A stretch of DNA of 64,000 bases. Source: Margaritispora aquatica. Lineage: Eukaryota > Ascomycota > Leotiomycetes > Helotiales > Discinellaceae. Location of the stretch: the NCBI GenBank assembly GCA_007644065.1, contig VJWN01000016.1, forward strand, positions 605,207 through 669,206, read 5' to 3'. The notes under the pieces are model-generated. The model saw only the letters and a program-made list of their open reading frames with translations, had not been told where the DNA came from and made no database searches. The position numbers and the translations under genes were made by a program. Shown one piece after another: positions 22,147-33,930 of the stretch. Numbering within the stretch: position 1 is the stretch's first letter; every line of letters begins with the position of its first letter.

Positions 22147-24806
22147 ATGATGCTGTCACTTTCGACTATCTTGCTGTCTATCCTCACTGTAACCACATAC
22201 CAAAGCACATTTGTTTCTGCTGAAAATATTTGCCCGTATGTGCCTATTACCAGTCCAGCTGCACCCTACATATGTGGTGGTGTAGGACGTATCGGAGGAG
22301 GATCAGTCATCCAGCGATATGTCTCGCCAACAAATGATCGAGCTGCTTGTCTCACGGTGAGTTTCTAAACCAGGGTTCTAGTGCTTCTTGACGTATTGTT
22401 CTTGTAAGAGCCTGGCTAATTATTCAAGGCATGCATGGCTAATTATCTATGCTTGAGCTTCTCGTATCAATCCGACCTCAATAAGTGTAACCTGTATAAG
22501 AAATTGGTTAAGAAGTCAAGTTGGACTGCTAGTCCCAAAAGCCCAAGCACTTTTTGGGACCGAAACTGCTTCGTAAAGTCTGCAACATGCGGCCAAGTAT
22601 CATCAGCCCCAAACACAATCACTCCGTCAGCGACAGTGACAGACTCTGCGACAGCAAGTGCTGATCCAACTTCCGCAGGAGAGATATCTACAGATAGTCC
22701 TCCTTTGGCCAGCTCCTCTGTGGACTTCCCAACAGACAGGAGCTGGACGGCGACTTATACCTATGACGAGCAAATTCTGCCAACATTTGCTCCAGATCCA
22801 GTCATCGATTTCCCCAAACCTACTTACACTCCTATTTGTTTCATTGATCCAGCAGCGGCAGGAAATAAGTTTGTGCGTATCCCGCTGTGCTTCTGTATTC
22901 TAAGAAATCTGATATTTTCAACTAGTTCCTGCTTGATCCTTCCGGAGGTTATTTGGCGAATGTAAATGGAAAACCAGGACCTCCTGCTGCGCCGAAGAAT
23001 GAGGCAGCGGCCGCAGCTCTTGGGCCTGCTACAGACTATGTACCACCTTCGTACACATTTGTCAAGGCTGCTGGTGCTGCTGAAGGGTACATGGATTTCT
23101 ATCCGTTTGACAGAGCACTACTAACATGTTCAGACTGTACGATCTTATGCTTGTCGGTTCCAATCCCCCTCTTTATCTTGCCAAGGTATCGACTGGTGAT
23201 GTAATCTTCACAGACTCGTCAACGGACGGTCAAGAGATTATCAGGAAACGCAAGTCAATCATCACGACAGTTTTCGGTGTTACTTGCGATGGCCACATAA
23301 CCGTACGCCAGGGCACAACAAGCTATATCTGGCGTGCGTCAGGCGGATACACCACAGTAACCCCGGGTACAGCACTTGATGGCATCTTGATTCTTCCATC
23401 ACAAGCAAAGGGAATTGCAGAAGTGAAACGTCGAGACTCAAGGTTTACTACTGGAGCAGCACCTCGTTGTCCAGGTCGGCCTGATAATGTACACGGTCAA
23501 GACATCCCATGGGCTAGGGGACCTCAATCAAACGGTTGTGGTCCTGCCAACGGTGTCGATTTCGTCCCAGATTTCAATTTTGGATCATGTTGTGATGCTC
23601 ATGATTTATGTTTCGATAATTGTGCTGCGGGGTTTTTTGAAGGTTGTAATGATGTCTTCCACAGCTGCATGAGAGGCACTTGTGGACGATATGACCATTG
23701 GTGGTCGTACTTTGTAAGTTTGTCTGTCACCCTCAAGCTTGATGAAACTAAGCCTCGATGTAGGTCTATGCTGGCTGCTTGGGTCTATCGGATTTCTACG
23801 CTTGGGCTGTTAGCACTCAAGGTGGACGAAATGCATATGCCAGTTCCACCGCCGAACGCTGCGAATGCACTTGCGATGCTTGGGATTCACATCTCTGCAT
23901 GGTCAACGGTTCGCCAAAATGTGTTCCAGTGCGTGTCAGCGATCCCAATAACTGCGGGTGGTGTGGTGCAACTTGTCCTCGTGGAACTCACTGCTCTGGC
24001 GCTGAGTGCGTTTGCTCAGGTGATAGTTGTGGCAAAATGTGTTTGAATTTCAAGACACATCCGAGAAATTGTGGACGTTGCGGAAATGTCTGCGCCAGCG
24101 GTTACTGCTGGCAAGGACAGTGCTACACTCCTCCTCCTAATGTTTGTGCGCCGGTCGATGGCTTCACAAATGGCGGGTTTGGTATGTCGTCCCTTTACTG
24201 TCAGTGGAGGTCTCTAACTCCATAAATAGAAACGGGAGATTCGACTGGATGGACTGTTGTTCCTAGTAATGAAGACAATACGGTAGTTTATGATAGGCAG
24301 GCTGCCCAATATTGCATGTCAGTCTACGATCTTCCCTTTTCCCTATTTGGCATCCTCACTGACTTCTGCATAGGCTATTGGGATTCCCGCCGATATTCCA
24401 AACAACTCTAACAACACTATCACAAAACGTGAAGATTTGTCCTGGACTTAACTATGAGATGACATTTCGGGGCCGCCACATTTTTTTCAGTGCTAGCGAC
24501 TGTCAGTTGAGAGTAAGACTAGGAGCGCGGACTGTTTTAGATTGGACGCTTTTAGTTGTCAGTGTCCCTCCGCACTCTCTTCTGTCTCAAATGTGAAGTA
24601 GTGCTAATTGATTGTAGAACACAGAATACGGCGTTTGGAATTATTTTGGCCCGTTCGTTATTGCACCTTTCAGCTTGGGCGATCCTCAGACGGCGGTTCG
24701 TGGGCTTGGTTTGGAGGTCCCATTTAATTTGGAAGTTAGTTGTGAACGTAGTGCGATCATGGGGGATTTGGTGGAGCTGGACGAGTTTTCTATTTATCCT
24801 GTATAG
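22147..24806 (+). CDS. Secreted multidomain protein with fungal phospholipase A2 domain
   Basis: Eight exons fit: 22147-22356, 22429-22872, 22926-23086, 23134-23713, 23764-24181, 24230-24317, 24374-24557 and 24618-24806, giving 757 residues. Every junction is in frame. Order of parts: signal peptide (residues 1-26, ending FVSA); Cys-rich PAN/apple-like segment (CLTACMANYLCLSFSYQ); Ser/Thr linker; a beta-rich region without a name; PLA2 core at about residues 400-460 with GCCDAHDLCFDNC-type pattern (HD pair in CCDAHDLCFD) and more paired Cys; two STIG1-like Cys modules (DPNNCGWCGATCPRGTHC and HPRNCGRCGNVCASGYC); and a C-terminal jelly-roll-like region opening GGFETGDSTGWTV, as in carbohydrate-binding modules. 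Lipase activity and wall binding are inferred. Confidence 0.82.
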
Positions 24807-25057
24807 GAATGTGTTTAGGTTGCATGAGAAAGTGGGGGACAACCGAGAGAAGCTACACAGGAGCAGATGATAACTTTTACACAACCATCAATACTCTCTC
24901 CAGCTTGTTTCATGCTTATAATGTCTGCATCTAACACTCAAATGACGACATACGAACGCGAGGGGGCAATCTCGCTCTCAATCAAACCTAAGCCGACCTC
25001 TACTTCAACATTACGTCTATGGATCTAGATATTTCCGACAATACACCCTGCACTCTC
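24807..25057. other. short convergent gap
   Basis: Gap between the tail-to-tail PLA2-type (+) and FAD oxidase (-) genes. Nothing seen beyond presumed 3' UTRs. Confidence 0.45.
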
Positions 25058-26724
25058 TCAAGCCATTGCCGATAACTTGAATCCAGCTGGACTCTTCTTC
25101 TGAAAAAAACCCGTAGGATCATACTTCGCAGACACAGCCGTCATAAACGCCACATTTGCGGCGCCATAACTCGCCAATGGATTCTGCATCAGATCCGCAT
25201 AATTCAAATACCTCCACGCGACACTCATTCCGGCCCCATACTTCTCCAACGCAGCCTTATACTTGAGGATATACGGCCTCGCGAGGTTTTCCTGTATCGC
25301 AGTCTTGAAAGAAACGGTCAGCAGCCACACCACAGCAGGGTCGTGCTGCGCGTCAAGTCCGAGCACGTTCCCGCCTTTCGAGACGGAAATACCGGCAATG
25401 TACGTGGGCATAGGCTGCAGGTGGCAACCGGTTGTGAAATCCGTGGCGGGCAGGACGAGCAGGAGGGAGGCCACGAGAGCGTCGTGTAGCGAGGCGGCTT
25501 TGGCCATTAGGCCAGCGTCGTTGCGGAAGGTGAGGGACAACCAGGTGTTGCTGTTTGTGTCAGTAAGTTAAGACACTCATAAGTACCTAGAGATAACCCA
25601 CAAGTTTCCCGAAGGAGAAGCGTATGTCGTCACTATCTCCGACATATTCCTCGTCTTCAAGTCCTCCATTAGTTGCGGGACCTTGTAAAACTCGTCAAAA
25701 GCCCTGGAATTCACATTCCCATCGACATCCACAATTAGGGTTTGCAGTACTGGCTGCGGTGCCACGGCGGCATTGTACGAAAAGCTGAGAATTACCGACG
25801 CCTGTGGGTTACCTTGGTTGTTGTTGCCAAAATTCACCATGGCGTTCAGCGTCTGGTCAGCGGAGAGTGTACGGTTCGCGATTCGGACTCCGCCCCAGAT
25901 ATTGGCGGCTGGGAATGTTTGGAGCGTGAAACGTGTTACAATACCGAAGTTGCCAGAGCCGCCTTTGAGTGCTTTGAAAAGATCACTGTTGGTGGTGCTA
26001 TCGGCGGTGGTGACCGTTCCGTTTGCGAGGACAATTTCGTAGCTCGTGATGCTGTCACAGGCGAAGCCGGTCTTGCCCATGTAATCTGTGGATGTCAGTA
26101 CTAGGCACGAAAGAAGGAGAACAGAAGGTATGTGAAGAGGGAGGAGGAAGACGAACATGATATTCCACCACCAGTCAGATACCCACCCACGCCTACATTC
26201 TTATCCCTCGCACCAGCAGCCATCACCCCCTGAGGCTCTAGCACCGCATACACATCGCCCCACCTCGCACCAGGTCCTACGCTCGCCAAACCGGTGGCAC
26301 TATCTAACACAACCTCATTCAACAGCCCCAAATCCACCGTCACCCCAAATGCAACATTACTCCCACTCCCCCACACCGTGTGGCCACCACTCCGCACCGC
26401 GAACTGCACATCGTCCGTAGCTGCGAGCACGGCAATGATGGAGGAAACATCGGCAGCCGTGCGCGGCTGGATGATGCACGAGGGCCTGAGTTGCGCGGTG
26501 CGTGAGAAATAGCTGCTTTCGCGTGTGAGGTACGTGGATGTGGTGGGGAGGAAGAGTTGCGTGGGCAGCACGCCGGAAAGCAGTGTGCAGATCGACACGG
26601 CGGTGGAGGGACATTCGATTAGGAAGTCGGGAGTTGGGGTTTGCGTGTCATTCTGTGCGTGGGAGGGAGTGAGGAGAAAGAGGATGGCGATGAAACCTTG
26701 CGCTATCTTGGAGTAGTGATGCAT
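25058..26724 (-). CDS. Secreted BBE-type FAD-linked oxidoreductase
   Basis: Exons 26724-26157, 26085-25602 and 25550-25058 give 514 residues. The introns (71 and 51 nt) use uncommon donors GTTCGT and GTGGGT but restore the family sequence GGGISYYMGKTGFACD and the run into NTWLSLTF. Signal peptide MHHYSKIAQGFIAILFLLTP followed by SHAQ. The FAD-binding PCMH domain includes CIIQPRTAADVSSIIAVL and VRSGGHTVWGSGSNV, where His115 is the expected covalent FAD attachment site, plus KNVGVGGYLTGGG. No second (Cys) flavin link is seen. The C-terminus has the BBE segment near WRYLNYADLMQNPLASYG and KYDPTGFFQKK. Likely extracellular oxidation of sugars, phenolics or a secondary metabolite; the substrate is unknown. 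Confidence 0.9.
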
Positions 26725-27292
26725 CTTGAAGCGAGTGGGACTTGGATGCTCGGCTGTGAACCGAATGCCAATATTGAGATATTCGCTTTTTTCGAAGATC
26801 TCGGCCCAGCTTTATGGGGTGGAATATCAAGCCACAAAGATGTATCTTTTAGCCTGTTAGTTCCGCAATAATACTTGTAATATAGTTTGCATGACGGGTG
26901 TACATTTTCCCATAGTTATTGTCTGTGGCTTAGGGTCATTCTTGCGAGACCTGTAAGTGAGTTGAGTACTTGCATGGTATGTACGCACGCCACAGAATGC
27001 AGAACTGGTAAAAATATGCTTGATTTGATTTCTGATGTTCAAATCTATCATTTCTTAGAATGATACTGTTCATGTATACCATCAAAGAAGAAAAAAATCG
27101 TCTACAGAATCGATGATGAAAGAAAGGTGCAAGTGAGGAACTAGACTTCTCTATGAATTATCTCTCTTACTTATCTACGCTATAACCAATTTTCCTCCCA
27201 CATCCTCTAAGTAACAGGAATAACCCTCCCCCCGGCTTCCCTCTCCCCAAATCTCCCCAACACCACCAACACCATCTCATCGGCTCAAAGGC
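26725..27292. other. intergenic
   Basis: Upstream region of the FAD oxidase gene. No gene recognised. Confidence 0.45.
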
Positions 27293-27532
27293 TTATCTGA
27301 CGATTTCTCCGGCCCCTCGCGCCTCATTGAGCGGAGCGTCAGGGGTAGCGCCACCTAAGCGAGGTACCTGATCGCCTTTACCCCATGGTGGCGTTCTCGG
27401 ATTGCCGTTTTGCGATCCAGGCACATGCTGTCGGATTCTGGCGGTGATGGGTTGCGATGTGGTGGGTGAGATGGTTGGTGGAATATTTGAGGAGAGCTGA
27501 GAGGAGGTCGGCGTCCTTATATTGGGTGACAT
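27293..27532 (-). CDS. Possible small protein, 79 residues
   Basis: An open frame starting MSPNIRTPTSSQLSSN, rich in Pro, Ser and Thr, ending GGATPDAPLNEARGAGEIVR. It has no domain, signal peptide or membrane segment. The compositional shift to an orderly charged C-terminus makes it look more protein-like than neighbouring open frames, but there is no other support. A longer version starting at 27628 is possible. Confidence 0.35.
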   Translation of the reverse strand: MSPNIRTPTSSQLSSNIPPTISPTTSQPITARIRQHVPGSQNGNPRTPPWGKGDQVPRLGGATPDAPLNEARGAGEIVR

Positions 27533-28215
27533 CTTTTGCAGGGAGGGAGAGAGGGAGATGTGCATGTAAGAGTGAGTTCGGATATCGGAGCGGCGATGGA
27601 GGGTGGTGAAGTATATTGGGATCTTCATAGTTCATGAGTTTACAGGCCATAATATTGATGTAGTTTGAGATACTATAGTCTATATCTGGATTAATATCGA
27701 GAGGAAAACACGAAAGGCTTGAGCCGATGGATCAGTGGGTGTCATGTGACCCATTGGCGGTTCCTCCATACCGCTCCGTTTATACATTTCAGCATACTAA
27801 TTGACTTGCTAATGCTATTCTACCATTTTAAATCACTGGGAAAGTCTTTTTGCTAACATGCGTCTTAATTATATGTGTGGAGGTTCGAATGAAGACATTC
27901 ATACCACGTGACAAACTCTATGAGCTCCCATTCGTTGCAACTATTCTGATGAAAGAACTCATCACAATGAAAGTGAGAACTCTGTTAATGCTTGGCAACG
28001 AATTATTCTAAGCTTGCTGTTATGGATGCAAGATTCGTGACTTTCGTTCACACTAATCGATGAGACTTTTCCAGAAGTGTTCGATCATGAAGTTGAATTT
28101 CATTCTTGACTCCAGTTTATCCTCAGCTCCTTTGTAGCCATGATCCAAATGAAGTCATTATTCTCCCAGGCACCTATCATACAATGCAATGATATAAAAT
28201 CCACGCCAGTCCAGC
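27533..28215. other. intergenic
   Basis: AT-rich. Contains TCATGTGAC at 27742-27750 and CACGTGAC at 27905-27912, possible E-box-type sites. No gene seen. Confidence 0.45.
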
Positions 28216-28579
28216 TTAGAGCAATCCAATCGTAACATCACCCTTAACTCTCGCATACAAATCGACCTGCACAATCCAGACATTAGCACCCACTCTCTTT
28301 GCACCCACAATATAACTCCATAGAACATACCTCAACTTCCAAATCCAACTCAATCCGAATGCACAAACTATCACTCGGCGGCACATAAGGACGATCCTTT
28401 ATCCTCGATTCCCTGATTGGTGCTCTCCTATATCCTTCCGCTCGAGGCGGCACAACGTCGCTTTGGCCACCAGTACCGTAAATTCGTTGTCCGCCTTTGA
28501 CCTGTTGCTCCTCGTCTGCTTTGCGGTATTGCTCCGCGGCTGCGGCTGAAACCTGTTGCTGCTGCTGTGCGTCTGCCAT
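28216..28579 (-). CDS. Small conserved-type protein of unknown function, 99 residues
   Basis: Exons 28579-28331 and 28266-28216, with a 64-nt intron (GTATGT, GCTAATG branch, TGCAG), give 99 residues. Splicing turns an open frame ending in a stop into EIDLEVE-type beta sequence continued as VDLYARVKGDVTIGLL. That gives a compact C-terminal beta segment (SLCIRIELDLEVEVDLYARV) of a kind seen in small fungal proteins. The N-terminus is Gln/Ala-rich (MADAQQQQQVSAAAAEQYRK), the middle basic (RRAPIRESRIKDRPYVPP). The ATG chosen is 11 codons inside the longest frame because MADA has the better context. Function is unknown and no operon-like context exists. Confidence 0.65.
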
Positions 28580-29385
28580 GTTGGTGTTGTTTTTTCTGTG
28601 GTACTTCGTCAACAGAGTTATTCAGTATGGGTCATGGAGGGACAAACAGAGTGATGTTTAGATTAGGCGTGAGGCTCTCTTGATGCTGTAGCATTTACAC
28701 CACAGTGATGTATTAAGACGCGAGTTGGAGCTGGGAAGTCAAGTCTCGCAACACTTGCTACCTAGATCTCCAAAACTGAATGTCTCAAATCTGGAGAACA
28801 GTATATTTTATGTGACTTTGATATCAATACGATGCCTTGATTTCGTACTTCGTGATGCATGTTTGGCGGAGCAGCTCCGAAGATGACGAAAGGTGCAAGT
28901 AGACGTCATGTTTGGCTTGGATCGCGAATGAGAGTTTGTGTTACCCGCGAGATGCTGGGATTCTGGGATCCGCTGGACGTTTGCTTTGGTGGGTTAGTGG
29001 GGTAAACAGGTTTTTGGTGATGGAGGGAGGGTTTCGCTTATGCGTGTTTTGGGCCAGGGGAGGGTTTGGGGGTGGGATTGGCTGGTTGGAGGGAGATGAC
29101 TTGGCTATTTGAAGAGTTTGTTTGTTTACTATTGCAATATAATAATTGATAGTGATCTATGCGTATATTATTGTGATAAGCTGATGCCACGTATGCTGTG
29201 CCTCAGAAAGTATGCGAACCTCCCTACATTACCTAGTAATTAGTATCACGTGACTATTTGCTCTGCCTCAAAAGATAAACACAGCTGGACTTGTACTTGA
29301 TAACAGACGCAAGCGGAAGACACGTTTCCCCGAAATTAATCTTTAAACCCCAGCTTCAGAGTAATAATCACAACAATCAAAAACA
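28580..29385. other. intergenic upstream of tRNA
   Basis: No protein gene supported. A perfect TCACGTGA palindrome lies at 29246-29253, about 130 nt upstream of the tRNA. Confidence 0.5.
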
Positions 29386-29477
29386 TATCTCGTGGTGTAA
29401 CGGTGGCACGAGGGAATTTCAATGGTGGTCAACCACCAGCTTCTCCCTAGGTACAGGTTCGATTCCTGTCGAGGTAA
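29386..29477 (+). tRNA. tRNA-Glu (anticodon UUC) with 21-nt intron, probable
   Basis: Acceptor stem TATCTCG pairs with CGAGGTA (29470-29476, one G-U). D arm GTG/CAC with loop TAACGGTGG. Anticodon stem AGGGA/TCCCT. Variable loop AGGT. T arm ACAGG/CCTGT with canonical loop TTCGATT. Discriminator A at 29477. The anticodon stem encloses 28 nt, so a 21-nt intron (29422-29442) is placed after the base 3' of the anticodon; the loop reads A-T-TTC-A, giving anticodon UUC. The intron itself forms a hairpin (TGGTGGT / ACCACCA). U1-A72 is unusual, and no clear T-run terminator follows within about 60 nt, so function is not certain. Confidence 0.7.
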
Positions 29478-31212
29478 CTTGATTCAGAGGTGACTGGCTC
29501 CATCGCTCAAAAACTTTAAGGTCGAATGCTGGTCCTTCTATCCTTTGATGGGCGTTTGTGAGAGTTGTCGTTGAGGAGCGTGAGGTACGTTAAGCGGGAC
29601 TCTTCCGTGTCGAGGTTGTATCTGCATTCGACAATTAGAAAGTTATGTTTGTTCTTAGTTTGCATTTAGCTCGCAGCCTACTCCCGAGAAGATACGAATC
29701 ATTAGAATTTATTTGGCGCTTTTGCCGTTTGTCTGTATTAGAGACAGATGCTTGCTTTGAACGCTTCAGAAGTTATTCTCCGATGCACGGGAATATATAT
29801 ACATATATACATCTGCTGAAGTGCCTAAATGCATACTAAGATCACAAAGACGAGTTGCTCCTGCTTATCTTTGATGATTTTGCATTTCCAAAAACACAAA
29901 AGTATCGTTTCTTCGCTTTTAAAGCTAGAAGCCGGTAAGACGAACCATTCTTTCCAAATTTGCTCTATTTCTTTGAGCTGCTACTTGGAATTCTGCTTAC
30001 TGCAGTCCTTTGTATCGAATGAAACAAGATTTTTTTCGCTTCTCTCTCTGGCCATTTGGTTTCCTGCCTGAATTTGAACAATCAGTCTGCAGATTAGAAA
30101 GTGGATGTCAAGTACTTAAGCAGATCCATTTTCACACGATTTTCAAAAGATCAATTCGTGCTTAAGCTCCTACTCTCACTCTGCTCTCTTCTCTACTCTC
30201 TTATCTGCTTCCAGATTATTGGGACAAGTAATTCAAAGCCACCCAGCTAACATCCACAGACCTCAAATTCCAGTTATCCACCCCACCTACCTCTCCTTTA
30301 CATTTTGACTCCACCGCGACTTCCGTGCCAGAAAGAATTCCCAATAAGGTCAATCACGAAATGGGTAACGGAAGATTTATAACAGGACCCGCTGTCCCGT
30401 ATAGCGAATCACCCCCAAAGGACTCTCGGTGTATGTCTACCTCACGACATCATGAGGAACACACGTCCGATTCAACTTCCCATCCCCATCCGCTCGCGCT
30501 GGACCTCCATTTTCAACTGAGCAATATCTATGCGTCACACCACCGCTGAGTTTCGCTGCTACGTTCAAGACTAACTGTGGTTTAAGATCTGGGAGCATGA
30601 GTGTGGCAACTGGTGGGTGGGGCTCGGTATGCAGCTTGAGGCCTTCGTGATCTCGCCGTATTCCTGTTCCTGTTCCACCATCCATTTAGTTTCTGATACT
30701 CTGTGATCCTCCGTGAATTCTACTTTCGTCCGCCTCAAGTGGTCCCTTGAGCTTCCAGAACGACAATTCCCTGCCGGCAACCAGGTCGATGAGCAGACAG
30801 AAACGCAGCTGGAGGTCCTTGTGATCTCGCTGCGTTCCTGTTTGGGTCCCAATCCATGCTATGGTTCTCCTTCAGATTCAGGTAGTCTAATTGCTTCGTG
30901 GATGCTGGGTTGGAGGCAAGAATTGGTGTGCTTGGGATTTGATTGTGAGTTTTGCCTTTTACTTTCCATTTAGTAATGGGATGTGTGGGTGGATGGAACT
31001 GATGGATTGAGATTGAATGAGCAGGGAGAGTTAAAAGAGCTTGAGCATGTCAGATAGATACAAAATGCACCGTTTTAATCAGCAGATGAGGAGCAATTGT
31101 CGTATAAATCAGTGAATTAACGCCACCTGGTATCTTCAACCTCATGACCAACAAGCTCAATCTCCCTCCCCAATTTGACCATCTCATATCAGTACTCACC
31201 ACACCACAGGTA
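29478..31212. other. gene-poor region
   Basis: No supported gene in 1.7 kb. Small open frames at 29645-30071, 30325-30549 and 30571-30973 show no family features. A diverged direct repeat is listed separately. Confidence 0.5.
30631..30870. repeat. diverged direct repeat pair
   Basis: Two segments of about 53 nt, beginning GCAGCTTGAGGCCTTCGTGA at 30631 and GCAGCTGGAGGTCCTTGTGA at 30805, are clearly related over their length and end near AATCCAT/CATCCAT. They are 174 nt apart in the same orientation. Confidence 0.6.
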
Positions 31213-33930
31213 TCAAAAGTAACGATTATAATCATCCCCACCATTCATCCCTTGATCTCCCCACTCACCACTACCCATCGTCATAAAACCACTTTGATTA
31301 TACCCCTCCACGCCGCCAAAGCTAGGCTCGCCACTCACCAGCTCACCAACGGCCTGCAGGTCCAACCACGAGAATTCATCATGTGTCCCGAAGCCGCCCA
31401 TTCCGAATGGATTCCCATTCACACCACCATTCGCACCTCCATTCGCACCTCCTCCGCTCCCGCCCGCACTCACACCCCTCATATGGAACGCACCCACCTC
31501 CGGTACCGATACTGGATGCGGCGCATTGATGATATGATGGATACTAATCGACGACAGTCCCATCGGCGTAGAAGGCGCAGGCGCGGGTGTGGGAGCAGAA
31601 GCGGGCACGTCTTTGCGCTGCCATAGCCGGTCGAGCAGCTCGGAGTACCGTGACGTGAAGTCGTTGGGACGCACGGAGGCCTTTTGGAGACGTCGGATTA
31701 CATCTTTGATCATGTGTCTGATGCCGAGCTTTTCTTGCGTGGAGAGCACTTCGAAGGACCAAGCTTTGTAGAGGAAGACGGCCGAGTTGACGCAGTATCT
31801 GGATTTGGGGGTGGGGGATTAGTGGCTGGTATGTGTGGCAGAGGTTGTGAGAGGGGAGGGATGTGGGGAAAGGAGCAGGGAAAAGGTGGGAAAAGCGAAA
31901 CAAGGAGGGAGGACGAACAAGGAGAATCGTAGAGGCAGGAAACGCAGACAGTTCTCTGCATCGATGTAGCTGGTAACGATGCTCAACAGTGTTTTAGCTG
32001 CGTCAACAGACTCGTATATAAAGCGTGCGTCTGGCAAAGAGGGAACGCCGTTATGTGAGGACTCGTTTGTCCCTACTAAGCCACGGGATTTCGCTGCTAC
32101 AGCTCTGGTGACGGTCGCTTGGAAGGCATAAGCTGATGTGTATAACCGTAAATACTCGTACGAAAGTTGCAAAGTGGCCTTGATGTTTGGTGGGCCTAAT
32201 GATATTAGCAGTGTATTCGATGAGGCTAAGGTGACATACAAGTCAAAGTCCCCCAAATACTCTTCCAGCCCTCGATTGCTCGCCTAAAGTCATCGATGTA
32301 TTTGACGTAATTACCTGCCAGCATCATTTTCATACTACTTCCCATGCCACTGTACAGCACATCGTGTACGTTACTGAATAGCTGGGTCAAATCGAGATTC
32401 GCCTGCAAGACACTCGCGTAATCTGTTTCGTCTGGAGTCTCTGCCTGTAATGGTTTGAACTCATCGAATGTTTGACGACCATGTCTCCCAACCGCCGTCA
32501 CGGCCACTGGGCCTCGTGACCAAAATGCTCTACCGACTCTTGCTGAAAGTTGCCGATCTGATATATAGCAAGCTGATATAAATTAGCAAGTAATCGCTTA
32601 GTGGGGATAATATATTTACCAGCCCAGGTCACTCGTCTCCTATTGACATGGGCAGCTTTCTCCTCATCATCATGTTTGATTGCAGTTCTGTCCAAACCAA
32701 GAAAGTACCCAATTCTTAATGCTAAACCGACGTGCATCCAAGCAGCTCTATCTTCTTCTCCACAGCCCACTTCCTTGCCTTCCGATAACGAGTCTTGAGG
32801 TTCCCACTCCGCTAATAGGAGCAGTGCCTCAACTGCCTCGACATCGCATTTCTTGCCAGCTATGATTTCAGACACAAGTTGATGCATGTAGCCTGAACAA
32901 GCATGTAGAATTCCTTCTGCTTGGGGTAGATCCCGTGCAGCAACCGTAATCATGGCCGTCAGAAGGTGGGGTTCTCGACTCGCCATGTATTGTAATGAGT
33001 CTGGATCAAAGCATCGCCTTGGTGCTACGGGTAAGTAAGGATGGTAAAATTCTTTGAATCTAACTGTGTTAATCTTCAACTAAGTTTTGAAATGCTGATC
33101 TACATACCTTTTAATTAGCTGGACTACTTGTGAGGTTGACAGCAATCCACGTGAGACTAGCTCATACTGAAGCACTCCATGACTGGCCTCAAGTCCCGGA
33201 CTAACAATTTCATTGGTTGGAGTCGAAACAACAGCATTAGGTGGTTCAGCGGGATGAGGATGTCCTGATGTAGCATAAGCGTCAAGTTGAGCCACATGAC
33301 TTAGCATGTTCAGTGCTTCAGACGTAGCATGAAGCTCTGTTGATGCGATCGTGTCCTCGATATTCGGAGTTGCAATGCTAACTTCAGGTCGGAACGGATC
33401 TCGCGAAGCATCTTGTTGAGCTTGAATGCCAACAAGTGTCTCCGCAGCGAAGCCTTCAGTGGGTGACAGCATCACTTGTCGAACATGACTGACGCCAGGA
33501 ATAAGTGTCTGTGGTACTTTAGTACTTTGCAACTATGTCAACTACTCGCTACTAACACTTCTTCTCACTCGCTTCCCACCTCGCTTTGAGGTGGCTAGTA
33601 TACATTCTGCCCCATCTCTTACACATGACTCACATGGAGGAGCTCCAGTTTGCCCCAAGTTTCCCCTACTCAAATATCAGAGATGCATCCGCTGACCTCA
33701 TTGGTGATGATAACTCACAAATTACACTTTGACTTCCGTTGCCGGCATCTCAAGCAAGCTCGTGAGATGCGCTTGATCGGTGGCTTCGATTCGTGTTGGA
33801 TAGGACTGAGAGATGGACCAGATCCCGGATATTGAGTTGCATCCGGACTCCTAAAGCTAGAACCGGGTATCATACCTTGACTTGGCTTTTGGCGTAAGAG
33901 GCCGTGGATATTTGACCGGCAAACAAACAA
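31213..33930 (-). CDS. Zn2Cys6 fungal-specific transcription factor
   Basis: Seven exons fit: 33930-33719, 33665-33557, 33508-33108, 33059-32620, 32572-32240, 32195-31919 and 31798-31213 (785 residues, all phases closing). The zinc cluster is split by intron 1. ACLRCRQRKSKC supplies Cys59, 62 and 69 and exon 2 supplies PPCESCVRDGAEC (about Cys82, 85, 92), followed by the basic KRGGKRVRRS. The middle is the fungal-specific TF domain (LPVAPRRCFDPDSLQYMASR; WMHVGLALRIGYFLGLD; CYISDRQLSARVGRAFWSRG). The C-terminus is Gly/Asn-rich (GGSGGGANGGANGGVNG). The exon 6 donor (GTTCGT) and the start codon (33930 or 33873) are the weak points. It is divergent from the MFS gene at 34316, 385 nt away. Confidence 0.85.
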
